Source: Candidatus Poribacteria bacterium
GTDB lineage: Bacteria; Poribacteria; WGA-4E; GCA-2687025
Direction of reading: 5' to 3'
Assembly (NCBI GenBank): GCA_018644665.1
Contig: JABGQA010000061.1
Location: forward strand, 1 to 52,152
Length of the DNA stretch: 52,152 bases
The position numbers and the translations under genes are program-made. Position 1 is the first letter of the stretch; the number at the start of each line of letters is the position of its first letter. Under the pieces are notes generated by a model that saw only the letters and a program-made list of their open reading frames with translations, searched no databases and was not told the origin of the DNA. Below, piece by piece: positions 45,644 to 52,152 of this stretch.

Positions 45644-46449
45644 GCCACGCCGGGCTCGCCAGCTTCGACCTGACCGGAAAGACGGCCGTGGTCACGGGTG
45701 GGAGTCGCGGGCTGGGCAAGGCGATGGCGAACGGTCTGGCGCGCGCCGGGGCCGATCTCGTGATCGCGTCGCGTACCGCCGACGCCCTCGAGTCCGCGGC
45801 AGCGGATCTCGGCATCCACGGCGGCCGCGTCGTGGCAGTTCCCACCGATGTATCCGACGGCAGCAGCGTGGCGGCGCTCTTCCGCGTCGTGGCCGACACC
45901 TTCGACGGCCAACTCGACATTCTCCTGAACGCTGCGGGCATGAACGTCCGCGTCCCGACGGTGGAATACACCGAGGAGATGTGGGACGCCATCATCGACT
46001 CGAACCTGAAGGGCACCTTCCTGTGCTGCCAGGAGGCGGGCCGGCTGATGATTCCTCGCCGTGGCGGGCGGATCATCAACATCGGGTCGCTCACCAGCTC
46101 CGCGGGAGTGGCGACAATCGGGCCGTACGGGGCCACCAAGATGGGCGTGCTGGCGCTGGCGAAGAGCCTCGCGGTCGAATGGGGTCCGCACAACATCACG
46201 GCGAACGTCATATCGCCGGGATGGTTCGAGACCGACCTTAACCGGGCGCTGTTCCAGAAGCCGGGCTGGCTCGACGCGACGCTGGAACGGATGCCGCTCG
46301 GGCGCACCGGCGACGGTGAAGACCTAGCTGATGTCGCTGTCTTCCTCGCCTCCGACGCGGCCCGGTACGTCACGGGACAGAATATCACCGTCGACGGCGG
46401 CTTCCTGGCCGGTTGGCATGGTGGGTTCCTGGATCCCCCGGGGTCCTGA
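45640..46449 (+). CDS. Short-chain dehydrogenase/reductase
   Basis: This 269-residue cytosolic NAD(P)-dependent enzyme is a classical SDR. The cofactor motif is 'VTGGSRGLGKA' (18-28), followed by 'LLNAAGMN' (95-102) and the active site Ser150 ('IINIGSLTSS'), Tyr163 and Lys167 in 'YGATKMG'. The 'NVISPGWFETDLN' and 'YVTGQNITVDGGF' motifs are intact. The length and 'GLGKAMA...GRTGDGEDLADVAVFLASD' fit gluconate 5-dehydrogenase or 3-oxoacyl reductase relatives. It is coupled to the upstream lipoprotein gene by an ATGA overlap even though its function looks metabolic. A hairpin follows its stop. Confidence 0.93.
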   Translation: MSHAGLASFDLTGKTAVVTGGSRGLGKAMANGLARAGADLVIASRTADALESAAADLGIHGGRVVAVPTDVSDGSSVAALFRVVADTFDGQLDILLNAAGMNVRVPTVEYTEEMWDAIIDSNLKGTFLCCQEAGRLMIPRRGGRIINIGSLTSSAGVATIGPYGATKMGVLALAKSLAVEWGPHNITANVISPGWFETDLNRALFQKPGWLDATLERMPLGRTGDGEDLADVAVFLASDAARYVTGQNITVDGGFLAGWHGGFLDPPGS

Positions 46450-46469
46450 CGGGGATCGAAATCGCCCCG
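46450..46469 (+). terminator. Hairpin after the SDR gene
   Basis: CGGGGAT and ATC-g-CCCCG pair (eight pairs, one bulged G) around a CGAA loop, starting directly after the stop. There is no clear T-run, so it is only a weak terminator candidate. Confidence 0.3.
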
Positions 46470-46555
46470 GTGTCAGCGTTTGCTCACCTCACGGGCTCGG
46501 CCTACCCTATAGTGACGACCAACCGCGTACGCACTTGCTGCGAGGAGGTATGGCG

Positions 46556-47371
46556 TTGGCACTGAGCGAACATGTGGACGTGATCCAGCGCGGCCCCGCC
46601 GTGTGGAACGAGTGGCGTGACGCCCGCACGGAGGAACGCCCCGACCTGTTGGGCGCTAAGCTCCGCGGAGTCGACCTGCGTGAGGCGCGTCTCGCCGGGG
46701 CGGATATGGTGGGCGCGGACATGCGTGGGTCGCACCTGTCGCGCGCCGATTTGCGCGGCGCGCACTTGGCCGACGCGGACATGCGGGGAGCGAAACTGCG
46801 CGACGCCAACCTCGAAGGCGCGACGCTGACGGGCGCACAACTACGAGGCGCGGACATGCGCGGGTGCAAGGCGGCGGACGCGGACGTCACCGCGGCCGAC
46901 CTGCGCGGCGCTGACCTCCGGGAAGCCGACTTCACGCGCGTCGAGGTCATGGACGCGGTGTTTACCGACGCGAAACTCCGTGGGTCGGTCGGTCTCAACC
47001 CGTACCGCATTCAGCCGCTCTACTCACGGCGGCTGGAGGTCGGCCCGCAGATCGCATACAAGCTCATCACGCCCTCAGGCGAGGGCACGTTCGCCGGCGG
47101 TATCGACTACCTCGAAGCGCTCGCCACCGGAGATGTCGTCCGCATCCCCGAGGCCAACACAGACGAATTCGAAGCGTGCGCTGCCGGCATCAACGTCGCT
47201 ACGCTCGTGTGGGCGCTCAACGAGTGGCAGGACGGATACCGCGTGCTGGAGGTGGCGTTTGCGGCTGAGGACATCGCCGCGATCCCGTGGACCAGCGACG
47301 GCAAGTTCCGCCTGTTCCGCTGCCGAGTCGCCCGCGAGATAGACCTGGCTTCCATCGGCGGCGGACGTTGA
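46556..47371 (+). CDS. Pentapeptide-repeat protein with a C-terminal domain of unknown function
   Basis: This protein of about 271 residues has a right-handed quadrilateral helix of A(D/N)LXX repeats at about residues 30-130 ('LRGVDLREARLAGADMVGADM', 'ADLRGADLREADFTRVEV'), then about 140 residues without repeats ('KLITPSGEGTFAGGIDYLEAL', 'FRLFRCRVAREIDL'). Such repeats mimic DNA in some gyrase inhibitors, but most have unknown roles. The SD AGGAGG (46543-46548) lies seven bases before a TTG at 46556 and only one base before an ATG at 46550, so TTG is preferred. The long frame into the SDR gene is rejected. Confidence 0.8.
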   Translation: MALSEHVDVIQRGPAVWNEWRDARTEERPDLLGAKLRGVDLREARLAGADMVGADMRGSHLSRADLRGAHLADADMRGAKLRDANLEGATLTGAQLRGADMRGCKAADADVTAADLRGADLREADFTRVEVMDAVFTDAKLRGSVGLNPYRIQPLYSRRLEVGPQIAYKLITPSGEGTFAGGIDYLEALATGDVVRIPEANTDEFEACAAGINVATLVWALNEWQDGYRVLEVAFAAEDIAAIPWTSDGKFRLFRCRVAREIDLASIGGGR

Positions 47372-47436
47372 GGACGCTTCCCCTCTGCGACGACCGTCAT
47401 GCTACCCGTCTCACCATCTCACCGAGGTAACGACCG

Positions 47437-48171
47437 ATGCGCCAGCTACTCGTCATGTTGTGCCTCATCGTGGCTTGCGGAGCGCCCGAAGCCCCGTCGA
47501 GCCGCGTGGTCGTCGTCGCTACGGACGCGACGTACCGGCCGTTCGAGTATCTCGGCGATGAGCGGGGAATCGTCGGGTACGACATCGACCTGTTCCGCGC
47601 AATCGGCAAGCGTGCCGGGTTCGAGGTGAAGTTCGTCAACCAGCCGTTCGTCGGCGCGCTGGCAGGGCTAGAAACCGGGACGTATGAAGCCATCATCTCG
47701 GCCATGACGATCACCGCAGAACGAGCTGAGACGTTCCTTTTCAGCGACCCGTACTACGACGCCGGCCAGATAGTGGCGATCCGAGATGAGACCGTCGACA
47801 TCGCGTCGTTCGAGGATCTGCCGGGCCGGAAGATCGGTGTCCAGCGCGGCACCACAGGGGCGATGAAGGCCAAGGAAGCGCCTGGCGCGGAACTGACCGA
47901 GTACGACTCGATCGACCTGGCGTTCATGGCGCTTGGGAATGGCACCGTGGATGCTGTCATCAACGACGAGCCGACATCGCGCTCGATCGCGGCCGCGCGC
48001 GGCGGCTTCCGCCTCGTCGGTGACACGCTCACTGAGGAGCAGTACGGCATTGCAATGCGGAAGGACGCCCAGGAGTTAGCGGCGGAAATCAACGCCGCCC
48101 TGACGGACCTACGCGCCGACGGCACGCTGGATTCACTACACGCGAAGTGGATCGCCGCTCCCGCGGAATGA
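47437..48171 (+). CDS. Solute-binding lipoprotein, family 3 (amino-acid type)
   Basis: This 244-residue protein has a very short signal sequence ending in lipobox 'IVAC' (Cys15), so it is tethered outside the membrane. The family 3 fold is clear: 'VVVATDATYRPFEYLGDERGIVGYDIDLFRAIGKRAGF', 'FVGALAGLETGTYEAIISAMTITAERAETFLFSDPYY', 'KIGVQRGTTGA', 'DAVINDEPTS' and 'YGIAMRKD'. The Arg in 'ITAERAE' and the Asp in 'INDEP' are the residues that normally hold the amino-acid carboxylate and amine. No permease or ATPase gene is adjacent, so it either feeds a transporter encoded elsewhere or acts as a sensor. It begins 65 bases after the pentapeptide gene. Confidence 0.9.
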   Translation: MRQLLVMLCLIVACGAPEAPSSRVVVVATDATYRPFEYLGDERGIVGYDIDLFRAIGKRAGFEVKFVNQPFVGALAGLETGTYEAIISAMTITAERAETFLFSDPYYDAGQIVAIRDETVDIASFEDLPGRKIGVQRGTTGAMKAKEAPGAELTEYDSIDLAFMALGNGTVDAVINDEPTSRSIAAARGGFRLVGDTLTEEQYGIAMRKDAQELAAEINAALTDLRADGTLDSLHAKWIAAPAE

Positions 48172-48363
48172 CCGTCGCTCGCCTGTCCCAGTAGCCGCCG
48201 ACCACATCGCGCGGGATCCCGCCCCTCCGCCTGTTCCCATTACGCGGCTGGTGCAACGTGCGCGGCGTCGAGTGCGAGGCACGCCGCTGAGTTGCGCCCA
48301 CTGGGTAGGTGTGGTTCGCTACGCCGACTCCAATCGCAACACATCGCAGCGCGGAGGCCGTTG

Positions 48364-49218
48364 ATGCGCACCTCGCCCGACCCCCTTACGCCATCCGACC
48401 TCCGGCAGTGGGAGGACGAGGGGTGGTTGCTCCTGCGCGGCGCCGTGCCCGCAGACGTCATCCAGCGGCTTCGCGATCTCTTCGCGGGCGTTGTCGACGG
48501 TATCGTCGACGACCTAGTTGACTCCGGTGTCGTGGAGAACCGGCGCAGCGCGCTCCCGTTCGAGACTCGCCTCGCTCTGGTCGCGGGACAACACGCGAGC
48601 CGGTATGGCAGGTCCTGGCGGAACGAAATCGCGGCGCCCGCAGTGTACGACCTGCACCACTCGGAGCGCCTGGCGCGGGCGATTGGGCAGATATGCGGGT
48701 CGGACGTCATCGGGCACCCCGTGTTCAACGCGCGCCCGAAGCTCCCGGGGCAGCAACTCACTGTCGTGCCGTGGCACCAAGACAGCGGCTACTTCGGCCA
48801 GGAGAGCGCGGATTCGCTCATCCCTACGGCGTGGATACCGCTTGTGCCGGTCGACTCGGCCAACGGTTGTCTCCAGGTAGTGCCGGGGTCACACCGCCTG
48901 GGCATCGTGGATCACCGCACTGAGGACCGCGAAGGCGGATTCCTGGAGGTCGATCCGGACATCTCGGACGGCGCCGAGGTCGTCACCTGTCCCATGGACG
49001 TCGGGGACGCGCTGCTCTTCCACAACTTGACCCTCCACCGGTCGACGGCGCACGCTGGGGGCGAGGGCATCCGGTGGGCGATCGACATACGTTACGTGCG
49101 TGATGGCGACCACCCCGGCGCCATCTACTGGCCGGACCCGGACTTCAAGTGGGTCATCCGCAGCGATAGTGAATCCGTGACTCCCCTGGCCGATTGGCTC
49201 GACCAGTGGCGGAGTTGA
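48364..49218 (+). CDS. Phytanoyl-CoA dioxygenase (PhyH) family protein
   Basis: This 284-residue Fe(II)/2-oxoglutarate oxygenase has the iron ligands His138 and Asp140 in 'VPWHQDSGYFG' and the distal His225 in 'NLTLHRSTAH', with a following Arg in 'GIRWAIDIRYV' for 2-oxoglutarate. 'NGCLQVVPGSHRLG' is typical of PhyH. It is more standard than the copy at 11361. The ATG at 48364 gives a normal N-terminus; a frame open 24 codons further upstream is rejected. The 190 bases upstream show no clear promoter. It overlaps the next cytochrome-type gene by about 13 bases. Confidence 0.88.
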   Translation: MRTSPDPLTPSDLRQWEDEGWLLLRGAVPADVIQRLRDLFAGVVDGIVDDLVDSGVVENRRSALPFETRLALVAGQHASRYGRSWRNEIAAPAVYDLHHSERLARAIGQICGSDVIGHPVFNARPKLPGQQLTVVPWHQDSGYFGQESADSLIPTAWIPLVPVDSANGCLQVVPGSHRLGIVDHRTEDREGGFLEVDPDISDGAEVVTCPMDVGDALLFHNLTLHRSTAHAGGEGIRWAIDIRYVRDGDHPGAIYWPDPDFKWVIRSDSESVTPLADWLDQWRS

Positions 49219-50477
49219 GGAGGCCGTCGCGCCTCGCCGTCGGGGTCCTGGCGCTCCTGGCCACGGCCGCGCGCGCCGAGGCGCCGCCCGAGGTGATGGA
49301 GGTGTTCGCCGCGCACTGCGTGCTCTGCCACGACGTGGAAGACGCGCCAAAGGGACTACGCCTCGACACCCAGGCTGGTGTGAATGAGGCCATCGCGTCA
49401 GGTGTCGCGCGACCAGGCGTTCCGGAGATGAGTTCGCTGGTCACGCGCCTCCAACTGCCGATCGACGACGAGGCCGTCATGCCTCCGGTCGACACGCCGA
49501 GTCGCCCCGACGCGCGCGAGATCGCACTGCTCTGGGACTGGATCGCCGGACTGCCCCCGGTGCCTGAGGACGTCGACGGGTCGCCAACGGACGACGCTCC
49601 GGCGCCGGACATCGCGCTGCTACAGTCGCATGGCGCGTACGTCGGTCTGCTCTACCAGGGCGCCACGTGGCTGCGCGTCGACCTCGGGCGAGCCACATTC
49701 CCGCTCTCGGACGAGGCCATGTCGGCCCTGCGCGCCGTCGGGCCGTGGGTGCGGGAGCTTGGTCTCGCAGGAAGCGCGGTAGACGAGGGGTTCGGCGAGA
49801 TCGTGCGCGCTCTGCCCCGTGTGCAAACGGTAGATGCAAGCCGTACGACGTTGACCACCCTCGACAGCATAGCGGCTGCCCCCGAACTGGCCGTGTTTAA
49901 CGTCGCCGGCAGCAGCATCACAGACGACGCGCTCACCGAGGCAGCCGAATCTGCGTCTCTAACACGCGTGGTCGCGTCGCGCACGGCCGTCACGCGCGAA
50001 GTCGCGGAAGCGCTGATGCTCGCACATCCCAACCTGGTCATCGACGCCGCGCCGTGGCCGGAGGACGAAGCCGAGTCCATCGGCTGGTCGCCCGAGGAGC
50101 GCGCGGTGTGGGCCGCATCTGAGGCGATTTGGGCGGCATACGCGCGCGGCGATTGGGAGACGGTGTTGCCGGAGTTGCACGAGGCATGGGTCGGCGCGTC
50201 GGCTGGCGGCCAGGCCGTGTCATCCCCGACTGACTGGCGCGAACAGGAAGAGGACGGGGCCACGCAGTCCGTCGTCACGCGCCATACGCCACTCCGCGTG
50301 CGGGTGGTTGGGGACGCGGCGATCGTGCAGTCCCGTTACTACCGCGTGCCGCCGCGCGGCGCGGACATGGCAGACCCCATCTCGCTCGTCTTGACCGAGA
50401 CTTACGTGCGCGCGGACAATGGATGGAAGGCTCTCAGCACAGCGATCGCCCCGACTCCCGCGCCGGAGGCGCCGTGA
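49206..50477 (+). CDS. Cytochrome c / LRR-like / NTF2-like fusion protein
   Basis: This exported protein of about 423 residues has a signal peptide ending near 'AARA'. Residues about 28-110 are a planctomycete-type cytochrome c with haem motif Cys38-Val-Leu-Cys41-His42 and a Met-rich 'DEAVMPPVDTPSRP' axial region. Residues about 150-290 read like leucine-rich-type repeats ('WVRELGLAGSAVDEGFGEIV', 'LAVFNVAGSSITDDALTEAA'). The last 120 residues ('AASEAIWAAYARGDWETVLPELHE', 'LTETYVRADNGWKALS') look like an NTF2/SnoaL-type domain. The start is uncertain (TTG 49194, GTG 49206 or TTG 49215); GTG best fits the signal peptide. It overlaps both neighbours and is co-transcribed with the PSCyt/DUF1549 gene. 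Confidence 0.7.
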   Translation: MAELRRPSRLAVGVLALLATAARAEAPPEVMEVFAAHCVLCHDVEDAPKGLRLDTQAGVNEAIASGVARPGVPEMSSLVTRLQLPIDDEAVMPPVDTPSRPDAREIALLWDWIAGLPPVPEDVDGSPTDDAPAPDIALLQSHGAYVGLLYQGATWLRVDLGRATFPLSDEAMSALRAVGPWVRELGLAGSAVDEGFGEIVRALPRVQTVDASRTTLTTLDSIAAAPELAVFNVAGSSITDDALTEAAESASLTRVVASRTAVTREVAEALMLAHPNLVIDAAPWPEDEAESIGWSPEERAVWAASEAIWAAYARGDWETVLPELHEAWVGASAGGQAVSSPTDWREQEEDGATQSVVTRHTPLRVRVVGDAAIVQSRYYRVPPRGADMADPISLVLTETYVRADNGWKALSTAIAPTPAPEAP

Positions 50478-52152
50478 CCCCACGACACGCCCTCGTCCTG
50501 TCCGCCTATCTGCTCACGAGCGTCTTGGCCGCCCGTGCCGACGTGCGCTTCGACCTCGACGTGCGACCGATCCTGTCCGACGCGTGCTTCGCGTGCCACG
50601 GCCCCGACGAGGCGGCCGGGAAGGCGGACTTGCGTCTAGACCGTGAAGATGGCGTCGCGAGGGTTGTCGAAGGCGGCTCGCCCGCGACCAGCGAGATGTA
50701 CCGCCGCGTGTCGGCGTCCGATCCGCGCGATCGAATGCCGCCACCCCAGGCGCAACGAAGCCTAACCGATGTCGAGATCGCAACGTTACGCCAGTGGATT
50801 GAGGAGGGGGCGCGGCACCAGCGCCACTGGTCGCTCGAACCCGCGCCGACACCCGACGCGCCGCCAGTTGCCCGGGCGGACTGGCCGGGCAACGACCTCG
50901 ACCGGTTCATCCTGGCCCGCCTAGAGGCCGAAGGACTCGGGCCGTCCCCCGAGGCGCCCCGGGCCCGTCTAATACGTAGGCTGTCGTTCGACCTAACAGG
51001 GCTGCCGCCGACGCCGGCCGAGATCGACGCCTATGTCGCTGACGCCGAGGACGGCGCGTACGGGCGTGTCGTCGACCGGCTCCTCGCGTCGCCTCGCTTC
51101 GGCGAGCACATGGCGGCGAGCTGGCTCGACTTGGCGCGGTACGCCGACACGTATGGCTACCAGTCCGACGTCTACCGTGACATGTCGCCATGGCGAGATT
51201 GGGTGGTCCGGGCCTACAACGACAATCTGCCGTACAACGAGTTCCTCACGTGGCAACTCGCGGGCGACCTGCTCCCAGAACCGACGCGCGATCAGCGCTT
51301 GGCGACGGCCTTCAACCGGAATCACCGCCAGACGAATGAAGGCGGGAGCGTCGAAGAGGAATTCCGCGTCGACTACGTCGCGGATCGCGTGGACACGCTC
51401 GGCACAGCGTTCCTCGGGCTTACCGTCAAATGCGCCCGATGCCACGACCACAAGTACGACCCGATCACTCAGCGGGACTACTACTCGCTATTCGCGTTCT
51501 TCAACGGGATCGACGAGTCGGGACTCTACTCACATTTCACGAACGCGGTGCCCGCACCATCGCTCCTGATGCCGGACGGCGACACGGAAGCGCGGCTCGA
51601 TGAGCTACAGGCCGTGGTCGACGAGCGCGAAGCAGATCTCGCCGCCGTCGGCGAAGACCGCGCGCGCGCCTTCGCCGAGTGGTTGGCCGGAGACCCGCCT
51701 CTGACCGTGTCCGGCGAGGTCGCGCGGCTGACCTTCGACAGCGTCGAGGATGCCGCCGTCGCGAACGACGCCGACGCCGACAAGCCAGGGGCGCTCTTCG
51801 AGAGTCCCACCATCGTCGACGGGCGTATTGGGAACGCCGTGGAGCTGAGCGGCGAGAACGGCGTGTCGCTCGCTGATGTCGCTGCCTTCACTCGGTCCGA
51901 CCCGTTCACGCTCGCGTTCTGGATGTGGACACCCGACGTGAAGGATCGCGCCGTCGTCGTGCACTGTTCAAAGTCGTGGACGGACGCCGGGAGTCGTGGC
52001 TACCAGATCCTGCTCGAGGACGGCCGACTCAGCGCGTCGCTGATCCACTTCTGGCCCGGCAACGCGATGCGGGTCATGACCGTCGACTCAGCGCCAACCG
52101 AGACGTGGACGCATGTGGCGATGACGTATGACGGGTCGAGCCGCGCGCGCGG
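50474..52152 (+). CDS. PSCyt1-DUF1549-LamG protein, 3' end beyond window
   Basis: The frame is open from GTG 50474 to the window end (559 codons). A short signal peptide ends near 'LAARA'. A planctomycete cytochrome c domain follows with Cys38-Phe-Ala-Cys41-His42 and 'GPDEAAGKADLRLD'. DUF1549 (PSCyt2) spans about residues 135-345, with 'RLIRRLSFDLTGLPPTPAEI', 'WLDLARYADTYGYQ' and a second CxxCH at Cys320-Cys323-His324 ('CARCHDHKYDPIT'). From about residue 415 a LamG domain begins ('ARLTFDSVEDAA', 'DPFTLAFWMW'). A DUF1553 (PSD1) domain normally follows and should lie outside the window. Such proteins are secreted, haem-bearing and linked to polysaccharide breakdown, but no reaction is established. 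The gene overlaps the upstream gene by four bases. Confidence 0.9.
   Translation, partial: MTPRHALVLSAYLLTSVLAARADVRFDLDVRPILSDACFACHGPDEAAGKADLRLDREDGVARVVEGGSPATSEMYRRVSASDPRDRMPPPQAQRSLTDVEIATLRQWIEEGARHQRHWSLEPAPTPDAPPVARADWPGNDLDRFILARLEAEGLGPSPEAPRARLIRRLSFDLTGLPPTPAEIDAYVADAEDGAYGRVVDRLLASPRFGEHMAASWLDLARYADTYGYQSDVYRDMSPWRDWVVRAYNDNLPYNEFLTWQLAGDLLPEPTRDQRLATAFNRNHRQTNEGGSVEEEFRVDYVADRVDTLGTAFLGLTVKCARCHDHKYDPITQRDYYSLFAFFNGIDESGLYSHFTNAVPAPSLLMPDGDTEARLDELQAVVDEREADLAAVGEDRARAFAEWLAGDPPLTVSGEVARLTFDSVEDAAVANDADADKPGALFESPTIVDGRIGNAVELSGENGVSLADVAAFTRSDPFTLAFWMWTPDVKDRAVVVHCSKSWTDAGSRGYQILLEDGRLSASLIHFWPGNAMRVMTVDSAPTETWTHVAMTYDGSSRAR

Overview
This is a GC-rich (about two thirds G+C by eye), gene-dense bacterial chromosome segment. 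It has 42 protein genes, one probable stand-alone structured RNA, and no rRNA, tRNA, CRISPR array, transposase or phage gene that I can see. The mix is typical of uncultured marine or sponge-associated lineages such as Poribacteria or Latescibacterota: phytanoyl-CoA-dioxygenase-like proteins, Gfo/Idh/MocA oxidoreductases, a sulfatase, an enolase-superfamily sugar-acid dehydratase, planctomycete-type cytochrome c/DUF1549 proteins, lamin-tail-domain proteins, FlgD-Ig-like C-termini and a PorV-like outer-membrane protein. That placement is inference from gene content; no marker gene here settles the phylum.

Layout. 1-2.6 kb (minus): the 5' part of a secreted protein with tandem lectin-like repeats, then a ketose-3-epimerase-like TIM barrel. 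2.9-12.8 kb (plus): a repeat/beta-propeller secreted protein, a DUF624-like membrane protein, enolase, an FtsB/DivIC-like septum protein, an unusual SppA with an N-terminal beta-barrel-like domain, protein-L-isoaspartate methyltransferase, a PhyH dioxygenase and an unknown membrane protein. 12.84-13.15 kb (minus): a candidate non-coding RNA with its own promoter, several hairpins, a possible pseudoknot and an intrinsic terminator. 13.3-20.7 kb: a probable carbohydrate-catabolism block made of a plus-strand run (esterase, sulfatase, Gfo/Idh/MocA, enolase-superfamily dehydratase) converging on a minus-strand run (acylphosphatase, Gfo/Idh/MocA, oligogalacturonate-lyase-like propeller).

20.7-27.9 kb: an ABC-F ATPase behind a leader with a three-codon minicistron, uvrB with a HAD phosphatase, then a TPR protein followed by a dTDP-glucose 4,6-dehydratase. 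27.9-38.5 kb (minus): one long, tightly packed operon of ten genes, perhaps eleven. It runs NfeD protease, short NfeD, two flotillin-like FloA proteins, an Ig-like lipoprotein, a small membrane protein, a lamin-tail protein, a parvulin-like chaperone, a PorV-like protein, an FlgD-Ig secreted protein and perhaps a Gfo/Idh/MocA gene. It appears to pair membrane-microdomain proteins with envelope export or assembly.

38.6-46.4 kb: a large secreted glycoside-hydrolase-like protein diverges from a secreted HExxH metalloprotease, which is translationally coupled to a lipoprotein and a short-chain dehydrogenase. 46.5-52.15 kb (plus): a pentapeptide-repeat protein, a family 3 solute-binding lipoprotein, a second PhyH dioxygenase, a cytochrome c/LRR-like/NTF2-like fusion and the 5' part of a PSCyt1-DUF1549-LamG protein that leaves the window. 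Starts were chosen from Shine-Dalgarno (SD) position, signal peptides and overlaps; several differ from the longest open frame.
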